From Macrostomum hystrix (Eukaryota; Platyhelminthes; Macrostomidae): a stretch of 64,000 bases of DNA. Positions 54,476-64,000 of the stretch are shown here, in pieces; the stretch's first letter is position 1, and each line of letters begins with the position of its first letter. Location of the stretch: the NCBI GenBank assembly GCA_950097015.1, contig CATNEN010000033.1:3704001-3768000 (forward strand), read 5' to 3'. A program made the position numbers and the translations under genes. The notes beneath the pieces are model-generated. The model was not told where the DNA came from, ran no database searches, and saw only the letters and a list, made by a program, of their open reading frames with translations.

Positions 54476-55687
54476 GTTTAGCTACTGAAAGCCTGTTAAT
54501 AAGTTAATAAGTTAATAAGTAATCAAAGGGGTGAATAATGAATGTACAAAATAATATTGGATTGTCTGATTTACAGAAATGTTTCGAAGTAACGAAATAA
54601 TAACCGATTAGTTTGATGAAAACTATAAGAACTAAATATTATTGTAAAATGTTGTATCACACTTGTATATTATTGCCCAATTAAAATATGAACATCGTTT
54701 CCACTAGAACGCAGTTTTATGTAAAACCATAATAAAAACAATAAAGAAACGTAACGTATACATAAATCGAGTGATTTAAAAAAACAGAAGATAATTTCCT
54801 AAATATTTATTCATAAAAGATACGCAGATTGAGATATTCGAATCGAATCTAGTGGGTTCAAATCAAACTCAAGGCGTCAAAGGTATAAATTATAAACCAT
54901 TTTCACACTATAAGCTAGATTACTCATTAAACTGATTTTACTTACTTTATGTTTTGAAGATGCCTAAATAAAGTTGCTTATGTGGTTCCTCAATATATGT
55001 TGAGGAAACGAACTAGTAAAAAAGTAGCTTTTAAATGGTGAACCTAGAACACCCCTATAAATATTTTTCATGAAGCTCTTATTTCGATTTCGCAATAAAA
55101 AAATACAATTTCATCAGTCTTTTTAAATATTGCAATATTGCGCAACAATCATTATTCTCGTGTTCTCTGTGATTACTTTTCAAATGAAAAAATAATGCAT
55201 GAAATTAATTAGTCAAGATCTGCGCCTATTTATGGTATAAGTTTTGCTTTGTAATAAACGTATTGTTATATGCCATACGACTGCACATCGAAAAACACGG
55301 CGGCATGGGGCATTTGCGCTTCGCTCGTTGATTTGTATACTTGGGAAAACCACTTACCTGTGATATAATAACAGGCTTAGGTATATGTATGTGTATAACC
55401 AGTAGTCAGGACCTTACTTATTCAAAATGCAATCCTCATGATACTATAGGCCTATTCAAAATATCTGTAGTCTAGCTTCGTAGCTTGACCTTACTCTCCT
55501 GACTATCGACCCTGACTGCCTAACTTTAAAAGTTGTTAGGGCCTAGCCTAATTGGCAGTTGGCACTAGCTGACAAGACGACAAGTGAGTCTAGGCAGTCA
55601 TTGCGATTGGATGGACCTAACAAACTACCTAAGTCCTAAGGCCTGTATTTGTAGGCCTTGGCATTAACCCATTTCATGATTTTATAC

Positions 55688-55953
55688 GGTCCCAGGTCAT
55701 TTCGGTGACAAGACATTTCGGTGACAGTCATTTCGGTGACAGAATTGGTCAGTTCGGTGACAACTATTTTTGCACCTAAATATGCTAAGAAAACAGCCTT
55801 CCACGATCCAGCAGCTGCTTAAAGCCTGCACTCGCCTTGTCAATCCAAAACTTGAAAAATGTTTATTATACACATTTAATTAGGAACGAATAACTATTGA
55901 AACTATTGACTAGGGCCTACTCATTAAATAATTTAATAATTTAACTCATTTAA
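55688..55953. mobile_element. 266-bp arm, inverted copy of 56405-56670
   Basis: By eye this is base-for-base the reverse complement of 56405-56670. It starts GGTCCCAGGTCATTTCGGTG and carries three ATTTCGGTGACA direct repeats plus a fourth variant in its first 80 bases. It looks like half of the element at 56198-56670, without its own matching end. Confidence 0.85.
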
Positions 55954-56197
55954 GAAAACATAGAAAGAAGAAAACCTTAAGAAAACCTTTTATACTCATG
56001 AACACATTCAATGATAGTAACCTCTACTAACTGTACCAATTCTGGCTGCAAGTGGCTGTGTTCTGTGTATATAACATTTAAACAGACCCAGGCCTAGCTA
56101 GCCTACTTTATCATGTTTTTAGACTGTGCTAGAGATTATATGCTATGGCCAGTCAGCCACATATGAAGCTTGTAGCCTAGAAATGTGTACATTTCAT

Positions 56198-56670
56198 GGT
56201 CCCAGGTCATTTCGGTGACAAGACATTTCGGTGACAGTCATTTCGGTGACACAATTGGTCAGATTGGTGACAACTATTTTTGCACCTAAATATGCTAAAA
56301 AACTGCCTTCCATTTTAACTATGCACACATATAAAATATTAATTAAATAATGCTAAAAGTATTAATAAGAAGCTGCATCGCTATGTTAAAGTCTGGGTTT
56401 TACTTTAAATGAGTTAAATTATTAAATTATTTAATGAGTAGGCCCTAGTCAATAGTTTCAATAGTTATTCGTTCCTAATTAAATGTGTATAATAAACATT
56501 TTTCAAGTTTTGGATTGACAAGGCGAGTGCAGGCTTTAAGCAGCTGCTGGATCGTGGAAGGCTGTTTTCTTAGCATATTTAGGTGCAAAAATAGTTGTCA
56601 CCGAACTGACCAATTCTGTCACCGAAATGACTGTCACCGAAATGTCTTGTCACCGAAATGACCTGGGACC
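56198..56670. mobile_element. MITE-like element with about 115-bp inverted ends and 8-bp target duplication
   Basis: It begins GGTCCCAGGTCATTTCGGTG and ends with its reverse complement (CACCGAAATGACCTGGGACC). The inverted ends match for about 115 bases with a few differences. CATTTCAT occurs directly on both sides (56190-56197 and 56671-56678), an 8-bp target-site duplication. No coding capacity. Eight-base duplications and subterminal repeats suit a non-autonomous hAT-type element; superfamily is not proven. Confidence 0.75.
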
Positions 56671-57209
56671 CATTTCATAACCAAGTTAAAACTTATTGTT
56701 TTTTTTCTTTGTTATTTTCCAAACTTTCTTCTTTGTTGCAGATAAATAAAAGTTGTAATTTTGTAATTTGTATTATTTATATTATTATTAACATGTGTGT
56801 AACCTTGATTTTTAGAAGACTATAGGCCTCTAAATTTTGTTTTCTTTTGTTATGGCTATGTACCCTGTCTTTAATGCTGTGAACAGTTCAAATTTCATTT
56901 ACTCTTAAGAAATTTCAAGGAAAAAATTGAGAAATCCCTACAGATGATGTATCCCACCTTGGATATGCCACTGATTAGTTAGTTATAATAAAAGTAATTT
57001 TTTTTAATTCTAGGCTTAGGCCTATCTACCAAACTTTATAATATTACTTAGTATATACACTATTTGCTAGTCTATAGCCTATAACTAAGTGATTTTAAAG
57101 GTTTATTATTATGACGGGTACTTTTTAGCCTAGCTTCATAAACTCATAAGTTCTATTCTATATGATATAACCTGGTTATCATTATTGTCATAGAAACCTA
57201 TTTTATCAA

Positions 57210-57300
57210 AGGTTCCTGAGCTCAATTCCATGGCAAGGCCATATTAATTTTGGGAACAGATTGGGAGAGAAGGCTTTGGAGTTTCTCTAACAACTTATTT
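57210..57300 (+). mobile_element. decayed SINE (family B)
   Basis: AAGGTTCCTGAGCTCAATTCC and GAGAGAAGGCTTTGGAG line up with AAGGTTCCTAAGCTCGATTCC and GAGAGAAGGCTTGGGGG of the copy at 47345, with many substitutions. Confidence 0.5.
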
Positions 57301-57696
57301 TTATTAAGTTTTAATAAGTTTTCACCTGCAATTAATATGTATTATACTAACTTTCCATCCTATCAGTAAAACCATATTTATTCATACTTCTGTCGTGTGA
57401 TTAAATAAATTGCTAAGCATGTGTTTGTGTATGGCAGCTATTTTATTGTTTTTAAGCATTGTTTTTAGGCCTTTTGTCTTAGTTGTTAAATAAATTTTGC
57501 TTATATGCTTGTAGTTTGTAAAAATCAGAATTTTTTAAAATGGTAATGGTAAAATATATACAGGTCTCTTTTTCCTGATCTAAAGCAATTTAACAATAAT
57601 ATAATTTGTCTCAAAGCAATAAAGGTTTTATCTTTAATCTTTGTTAGGCTGAATAATTGCTAGTCTTATATAACTTTCCAGTTTAAAATTCAAACA

Positions 57697-59209
57697 ATGA
57701 AGACTAAAGAACCAATGCTTGTTAGTTCTTCATCATCAACCATTTTGAAAGGTGTTCATACAAAGAATCTTATTGGTAAGGACCTTGGGACTAATTAAAA
57801 TTTTGATATACCAAATTATAGTTTTCTTTGTCATTTAACTAATATTGACCTCATCCTCAAATCTCTATTGTCCAGCTCATTGGCATGAACTGCTGCACAT
57901 CCGAGTGAAACTGCAGTCAGTATTGGACATTGTCAATGTTCTGCCAGTTGGCCACCTGGATGCCATCGAGTCTCCCGAGCTAAAAGAATTCGCGAACAAA
58001 GGTAAGTAGTTTGCAGGCCACTAGCGCAAAATTCATTCGCTACTTACTCTACTTGTACGCTCGTAGTAGTGAATGATGAATGTAACCGATTTCGGTCATT
58101 AAAAACTACCAGCCCTATTGGATGCCCGCGCTCTGGCTACTGACTATGCCAGCCGAATTCTAGACTGCCAGGAGGACCAGGCTGCATCCAAATCATCGAC
58201 TGCCTGGCCAGCCAGCCTGGAGGCTCGCCTGGAGGACCGGCACAGGGCTTTGCTGGCCTGGCACGAGCCAGTTCTGGCCGACTGGCACGAGCGGGCCTCC
58301 CTTGCTGGCGTCGGCGGCGGCGGTGGCATCAACCGGCTGGCTCAGCATCCAGTGCAACGACTGCAGGTCTGTCTGTCAGTAGATGTTTGGAGGATTGGGA
58401 TCTATAGCGACGATTAGGATCTAAGGGAATAAGGTTTTTTCCTCAAATTGAGCACCATTTTGCTCAGGCGCTTGACGAGTGGCTACCTGAAACACACTGT
58501 GGTATTTCCTCGTATGCTGCATGAGATTACGGGAAGATTACGATTGGGATCTATGGGGAAGATAAGGATTGGGATCTATGGGGAAGATAAGGATTGGGAT
58601 CTAATGGGAAGATAAAAATTGGGATCAAAGGGGAACATTAAGATTAGGTAGTTGGATAAAGATTGGGATCTGTGGGAGCTCAATGTGCTTTAACGCACCC
58701 ATCGCCACCCCGGACTGGCTCAGGCCCTGCTAGCTGACCGGCCCCGCCTGCTGTCTCGCTCCCGCCTCAACCGCTGCCACCTGAGGCCACTGCAGCTCCC
58801 CAGCAGCCGCGTCCAGACAGAACAATCCGAGGCGGCGATGGACACCGACGAGGCGGATGACCGCCAGGCTGGCCAATCGACCGAGCCGCAGGAATCGCTG
58901 CCGCATATATACGACGACAGCGACTTGTACAAGCTGACCCTGCTGGACTTTGTCCACAGCCGCACAGCCGGCATCTCAGACCCGGCCGCCCTGGGCCAGG
59001 AGTTCGCCCGCCTGCAGCAGCTGCGCCGGCGGCTGCGCAAGCGGGCCACCGTGGACACCAGGGCCAGCAAGGCGCGCCGGCTGCGCTACCTGGAGATGCC
59101 AAAACTGGTGGGCTTCGCTGCGGCTGCGGAGCCGGCCGGCCAGCTCAGCGAGGCCCAGCGCCGCGAGCTGTACGCCTCGCTGTTCGGCGGCCGGCCCGCC
59201 GTCAGCTGA
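57697..59209 (+). CDS. AATF: AATF/Che-1 (Bfr2) nucleolar protein
   Basis: Exons 57697-57775, 57876-58001, 58113-58366, 58724-59209, with consistent phases, give 314 residues. AATF (yeast Bfr2) acts in the nucleolus in small-subunit ribosomal RNA processing and as a transcription co-regulator in animals. The AATF-leading domain is seen in KGVHTKNLIGAHWHELLHIR followed by KLQSVLDIVNVLP. A helical stretch with WHEPVLADWHERASL and ALLADRPRLLSRSR follows. The C-terminal TRAUB domain has DDSDLYKLTLLDFVHSR, RATVDTRASKARRLRYLEMP, KLVGFAA and ELYASLFGG. The protein is short compared with about 560 residues in human, mainly because the acidic N-terminal part is absent. The frame is open 5' of the ATG back to an acceptor-like TTTCCAG at 57681, so upstream exons may exist but none was found. 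Confidence 0.88.
58540..58670. repeat. 25-bp tandem repeat in AATF intron 3
   Basis: About five copies of GATTGGGATCTATGGGGAAG plus ATAAG; again a GGGATCT-containing unit. Confidence 0.9.
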
Positions 59210-59680
59210 TGCCTCCCGCCGCCTTTTCTGTGTAATTTCGCGCATTTTTATGCCTCTATAGTCAGTTTGTTGGGAATACACGGCATTCAAGAGCGCATGC
59301 ACTTTCTCCATCGCGCATCTCGTGTCTGTATAAAATTTCGGAGCTCTCGTTGGCTTCTTTTGAGTTGTTCTTTTTTTATTCGCATGACTCGCTTTGGCTC
59401 GGCGGTCTCAGATTTGCAAGCACATCAAAAAGGCTTGCCGCCGTCACCTAATGCTCGCCTGCATTAGCTTGCGGAACTTGGCTTTGTCTCTGTCTAGCAA
59501 CACACACGCGCTGGCTGACAGGCTTCTCTGGTTTCTGACAGCTCAGCCAGAAGAGAATTAATGCAAAAGGCAGGTGGGAAACATGTTTTGTAGGGCCGGC
59601 TGTTTTGCAGGACGTTGTGGGAAAGGGAGGTAGATTAAGCGAAGGGAAATGTGTTGAGTCGGAGAGAGTATGGGAGCTAG
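59210..59680. other. 3' flank of AATF
   Basis: No gene recognised; overlapping short frames have no support. Confidence 0.4.
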
Positions 59681-60210
59681 TGAGATAGAGAGATAATGGA
59701 GTCACAGGGAGTTGATCGAGTCATTTTAAGAGATAATTGAGTCATTGGGGAAGATGGTCGAGTCATTTGGGGAGATGATCGAGTCATTCGGGGTGATGAT
59801 CGAGTCATTCGGGGTGATGATCGAGTCATTCGGGGTGATGATCGAGTCATTCGGGGTGATGATCGAGTCATTCGGGGTGATGATCGAGTCATTTTAAGAG
59901 ATAATCGAGTCATTGGGGAAGATGGTCGAGTCATTTGGGGTGATGGTCGAGTCATTTTAAGAGATAATCGAGTCATTTGGGGTGATAATCGAGTCATTCG
60001 GGGTGATGATCGAGTCATTCGGGGTGATGATCGAGTCATTCGGGGTGATGATCGAGTCATTCGGGGTGATGATCGAGTCATTCGGGGTGATGATCGAGTC
60101 ATTGGGAGAAATGATCGAGTCATTGGGGAAGATGATCGAGTCATTGGGGAAGATGATCGAGTCATGAGGGGTGATGATCGAGTCATGAGGGAGATGACCG
60201 AGTCAAAAGG
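59680..60210. repeat. 21-bp minisatellite
   Basis: About 25 copies of GATCGAGTCATTCGGGGTGAT with variants. Makes a false 180-codon minus frame. Confidence 0.95.
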
Positions 60211-60229
60211 AGCGATCATAGATAGATAA

Positions 60230-60960
60230 TACAGTTGCTAAGAGATTAAAAACTTGTGGGGAGCGACGAGTCATAAGGAGAGTTGATAGTCATGGTCTTG
60301 AGACAGATGATAGACTCATAGGAAGCGATGAAGGACAGGTGTAATTTCCGCAGCCCTGTAATTTGTTCCTTGTTGAACCCATTTGTCCCATTCTCCCTTT
60401 CTGTTCAGCAGGGCAGTTATATCCCAGCTATATTTAGTAGGCATTGATTATGCAGGTCCAGTGTGCAGTTTTATCCCCGGATCAGAACTTGAAACAATGC
60501 GCGCCTCGCATGGGAACAGAACTAAGAATTAAGTTTCGCCTGAGTTGGCAGCCTCCCTAACTGGGTGCTAATCAAATGCAGCAGCAGCAGCTTCATAAAA
60601 TATGCAGTACGCTCGCAACTATGAGAAACTTTATAGTTTCGACAGCACGCAGTACGCATTCCTCTCCGCCCTTAAGTTTTATGCATAGGGATTATTTTTT
60701 CTTTTAGAAAGAACCTCTGTCCTCACTCCTATCCGCCTTCATCCCAATTTCATTTTGTTTCATACGATGAGTCCATACTCAAAGTTAGCGAAATGGAATC
60801 TGACGTGCCTGATGGGCGTAACAAAGATTCCTTGAATTTCGTAACTTAAAAATTGATTTGCTTAGTTCTGAAGCTATTGTGAATAATAATAAAACTCCGA
60901 AAAATTTTAGAATTGGCCTTTTAAAGTTCACAAATTTACTTGTATTAGAATTGGCATTTC
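60230..60960. other. intergenic, nothing recognised
   Basis: Unique AT-rich DNA without convincing frames or RNA genes. Confidence 0.4.
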
Positions 60961-60964
60961 CGTT

Positions 60965-61480
60965 TCCGAAGCTCATCAGGATTGGCCTTTCCAGTTCCGA
61001 AGCTCATCAGGATTGGCCTTTCCAGTTCCGAAACTGATCAGGATTGGCCTTTCCAGTTCCGAAACTGATCAGGATTGGCCTTTCCAGTTCCGAAGCTGAT
61101 CAGGATTGGCCTTTCCAGTTCCGAAACTGATCAGGATTGGCCTTTCCAGTTCCGAAACTGATCAGGATTGGCTTTTCCAGTTCCGAAACTGATCAGGATT
61201 GGCCTTTCCAGTTCCGAAACTGATCAGGATTGGCCTTTCCAGTTCCGAAACTGATCAGGATTGGCCTTTCCAGTTCCGAAACTGATCAGGATTGGCCTTT
61301 CCAGTTCCGAAACTGATCAGGATTGGCTTTTCCAGTTCCGAAACTGATCAGGATTGGCCTTTCCAGTTCCGAAACTGATCAGGATTGGCCTTTCCAGTTC
61401 CGAAGCTGATCAGGATTGACCTTTCCAGTTCCGAAACTGATCAGGATTGGCCTTTCTAGTAACGAAACTGATCAGGATTG
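60965..61480. repeat. 31-bp minisatellite
   Basis: About seventeen copies with cores TTTCCAGTTCCGAAACTGAT and CAGGATTGGCC; edges decay into AT-rich DNA. Confidence 0.95.
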
Positions 61481-61489
61481 TCTTTTTTG

Positions 61490-62286
61490 CTATGAAATTA
61501 ATTAAATATTGACCTCTTACTAGGTTCTGAAATTCAGCCGAATTTCTAGTTCCGAAACTTTTAAAAGGCTGCAATGCGTTATTTGATTCTGCAAATTTGG
61601 TAGAGCTAGCTATAAACGGTATGAAGTTTATTATTTATGAAATTCGATTTCGGATTAATTTAAAGTTTATCCGATTTAAAAACATTTTAAGATAAAATAT
61701 TTTTTTTAAACTTATTTAAATAAATTTAAACAAATCCGAGAGTTTTCGTGTCTAGAAGCTAAAAATATTTTAACTTTGATATCATTGGAGTCAAACATGA
61801 AATAAATTAAAAAAAGAAGTCAGTTTTTAGGGTTGACAAGGTGTATTGAATTCCAGCAGGAATGCACAATAAAACACTTTCAATCAACTTTTTGCGAGTC
61901 TGTAAATTGATTGATTTAAAAAATCATTTTTTTCCCGCAATTTTTATACTGAATTATATGCGATAGATCAGACAATGGCAGCTTCATCCATTTGCATCTC
62001 ATTTCTTTCCATTGTGTTTGAGCTGGTGTTCAATTGTGTTCGAGAGATGAAGATGAAATCGCAGGGAAATTTATTCCTTAATTCGGGGAGAGTACAAATG
62101 TCCAATGAAGGTTGCAGCCAAGCATGATTGCCTAAATCACCATTGCTTCATTTTCAGCTGCGATAAATGTACAGGTAATACAAACCCGACTGGTTTAGGT
62201 GTAATTTCTGTTGCTGACTGTCTGCTCCTAAAAGCATGAGTACAAATGAATACATAGATTGTCTTAGGATATGAGAAAGTGTCTTG
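61490..62286. other. AT-rich 3' flank of the CARD gene
   Basis: No gene seen. Presumably includes the 3' UTR of the minus-strand gene ending at 62287. Confidence 0.4.
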
Positions 62287-62591
62287 TCACACCATGAACT
62301 CGCTATCCGGCCTCACAAACAGCTTCGCTCTCATCTCCAAGGCGACCTGGGCGTTGAAGGGCTTCAGCTCGGTCAGGAATTCTTGAATTCGAGTTCTGCC
62401 GCGCCGGGCGATCAGCGACAGCAGGTAGTCGCGCCGCTCCGCCCGCTGGTTCATGAGCTCCATGACGCGGGCATTGTGTTGGCACAGGATCACATCCCGC
62501 TTGGCCATGCAGCTCGCCAGCTCGGCGAGGTCCACTTCGCCCAGCCGCTTGGCGTAGGCGTCGATGACCTCGCACTGCGCCGGCTCCAGGT
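62287..62591 (-). CDS. last exon of a probable CARD-domain protein (partial gene)
   Basis: The exon starts after GCCTCAG (acceptor, edge 62591), enters in phase 1 and ends with TGA at 62287-62289: 101 residues. The helical pattern fits a death-fold CARD: VDLAELASCMAKRDVI (helices 1-2), ARVMELMNQRAERRDYLLSLIARRG (helices 3-4 with the R..R..YLL.LI.RRG signature) and TRIQEFLTELKPFNAQVALEMR (helices 5-6). CARDs mediate homotypic contacts in caspase activation and innate immune adaptors. Upstream exons must lie beyond the minisatellite intron (62795-63755) and the window edge, so the host protein (caspase, adaptor, NLR or other) is unknown. A DED or another helical fold is the alternative. Confidence 0.6.
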
Positions 62592-62794
62592 CTGAGGCGG
62601 GCGGAGGGGAGGGAGGTGCTTACACTGGTAGCTGTGGTCTCATCTCAATTAACAGTATTAAGACCACGTATTCTAGTGGTCTATATTAACAGTATTCTAG
62701 TACGCACATTTGTCTTTTTTCTGCATCTACCAAAAAATTCCACCAATCGCCAGGAAAATCTCGATCACGCGCTAAAATTTTCTAAAGTTTTCTA

Positions 62795-63755
62795 ACAGGT
62801 AACTATAATTGTCTAACAGGTAACTGTAATTGTCTAACAGGTAACTGTAATTGTCTAACAGGTAACTGTAATTGTCTAACGGGTAACTATCGTTGTCTAA
62901 CAGGTAACTATCATTGTCTAACAGGTAACTATCATTGTCTAACAGGTAACTATCATTGTCTAACGGGTAACTGTAATTGTCTAACGGGTAACTGTAATTG
63001 TCTAACGGGTAACTGTAATTGTCTAACGGGTAACTGTAATTGTCTAACGGGTAACTATCATTGTCTAACAGGTAACTATCATTGTCTAACGGGTAACTAT
63101 CATTGTCTAACGGGTAACTGTAATTGTCTAACGGGTAACTATCATTGTCTAACAGGTAACTATCATTGTCTAACGGGTAACTATCATTGTCTAACGGGTA
63201 ACTGTAATTGTCTAACGGGTAACTGTAATTGTCTAACGGGTAACTGTAATTGTCTAACAGGTAACTGTAATTGTCTAACGGGTAACTATCGTTGTCTAAC
63301 AGGTAACTATCATTGTCTAACGGGTAACTATCATTGTCTAACAGGTAACTATCATTGTCTAACAGGTAACTATCATTGTCTAACGGGTAACTATCATTGT
63401 CTAACGGGTAACTGTAATTGTCTAACGGGTAACTGTAATTGTCTAACAGGTAACTGTAATTGTCTAACGGGTAACTATCGTTGTCTAACAGGTAACTATC
63501 ATTGTCTAACGGGTAACTATCGTTGTCTAACAGGTAACTATCATTGTCTAACAGGTAACTATCATTGTCTAACAGGTAACTATCATTGTCTAACAGGTAT
63601 CTGTCATTGTCTAACAGGTAACTATCATTGTCTAACGGGTAACTATCATTGTCTAACAGGTAACTATCATTGTCTAACAGGTAACTATCATTGTCTAACA
63701 GGTATCTGTCATTGTCTAACAGGTAACTATCATTGTCTAAAAGCTGACTTTCACT
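62795..63755. repeat. 21-bp minisatellite upstream of the CARD exon, about 46 copies
   Basis: Units GGTAACTGTAATTGTCTAAC plus A or G, with an ACTATCATTG variant class intermixed in blocks. Makes a 330-codon false minus frame (Tyr-Leu-Leu-Asp-Asn repeats). Probably intronic for the CARD gene. Confidence 0.96.
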
Positions 63756-63938
63756 GTCTAGCAACTAATTAACGTAGTCACTTAGCTATCTAGTGACCCT
63801 CAAGCCGTAGATGATCAATAAATGGAAATGAAAATATTTGGCGGGGAAGGCAAGTCAAAAGTGCAATAGATCAAGGACAAATGTGGGCCCTGTGCACTCT
63901 CCACAGTTCTCCCGCTCTCGCAGACTCTCCCCGCTGCA

Positions 63939-64000
63939 TCACATAATGAACTGCGGCTCTCCGCCGGGTCCCCGTTCGCTTGAGCAGTCCAGCTCATCAG
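63939..64000 (-). CDS. possible terminal exon fragment at the window edge
   Basis: The minus frame entering from the right edge reads DELDCSSERGPGGEPQFIM and stops at TGA 63939-63941. Composition and the aromatic/hydrophobic ending resemble a protein C-terminus, and its end loosely recalls that of the CARD exon. Only 19 codons are available, so this is tentative; it could be an alternative last exon or an unrelated gene. Confidence 0.2.
   Translation of the reverse strand, partial: DELDCSSERGPGGEPQFIM

Larger units (their letters stand above)
54476..57696. promoter_or_regulatory. divergent intergenic region between TEP1 and AATF
   Basis: 3.2 kb of AT-rich DNA without tandem arrays, in sharp contrast to the rest of the window. 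The TEP1 and AATF starts face away from each other. It holds the inverted-repeat elements at 55688-56670 and a decayed SINE. No TATA box or start site could be assigned. Confidence 0.4.

Noticed and set aside
55688-56670. autonomous transposon with a transposase
   Set aside because: No open frame of useful length lies within or near the cluster; the elements appear non-autonomous.
62772-63764. 330-codon minus frame of Tyr-Leu-Leu-Asp-Asn repeats
   Set aside because: It is the 21-bp minisatellite read in the one frame without stops; it ends before the CARD exon and has no non-repeat part.

Overview
This window looks like a piece of nuclear genome from an invertebrate animal. Genes are split by GT-AG introns. 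Exons are GC-rich and intergenic DNA is AT-rich. The proteins are metazoan: a perilipin, a lachesin/IgLON-type immunoglobulin protein, a cytosolic glycerol-3-phosphate dehydrogenase, the telomerase/vault protein TEP1 and the nucleolar protein AATF. Very high tandem-repeat content together with GC-rich exons is compatible with a free-living flatworm such as Macrostomum. That is an inference, not a demonstrated identity.

Layout, left to right. (1) 566-820: terminal exon of an unrecognised + strand gene whose start lies off the left edge or in repeats. (2) 1-6.6 kb: mostly minisatellites. (3) 7955-16473 (-): seven-exon secreted three-Ig-domain protein. (4) 19550-23245 (-): complete five-exon GPD1. 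(5) 25161-27314 (+): complete three-exon perilipin. (6) 28988-30856 (-): two-exon four-helix membrane protein, with a decayed tandem duplicate of its 3' half at 27665-28845. (7) 31190-31891 (-): single-exon four-helix membrane protein. (8) 34587-54475 (-): complete 24-exon TEP1 (about 2915 codons, all splice phases agree) with TROVE, DUF4062, NACHT and WD40 parts. (9) 54476-57696: shared upstream region between the divergent TEP1 and AATF genes, holding an inverted-repeat transposon cluster. (10) 57697-59209 (+): AATF, apparently without the usual acidic N-terminus. (11) 62287-62591 (-): last exon of a probable CARD-domain protein. (12) 63939-64000 (-): possible terminal exon of another gene.

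Non-coding DNA is dominated by about 40 tandem arrays. Most introns carry their own private minisatellite, often starting within tens of bases of the splice site. Several arrays that are far apart share short cores (GAGGATCTGGGAG; CAGCTAGAATCGCAGC), which suggests common seeding. Two arrays show exact higher-order periods (13 x 37 bp and 12 x 29 bp). Dispersed tRNA-derived SINE-like elements occur in GPD1 intron 1, in several TEP1 introns and at the TEP1 stop codon. Most long open frames in the window are produced by repeat units and are not genes. No rRNA, functional tRNA, CRISPR array or operon was seen. Exon boundaries were placed by eye from splice signals, reading-frame phase and protein family knowledge.
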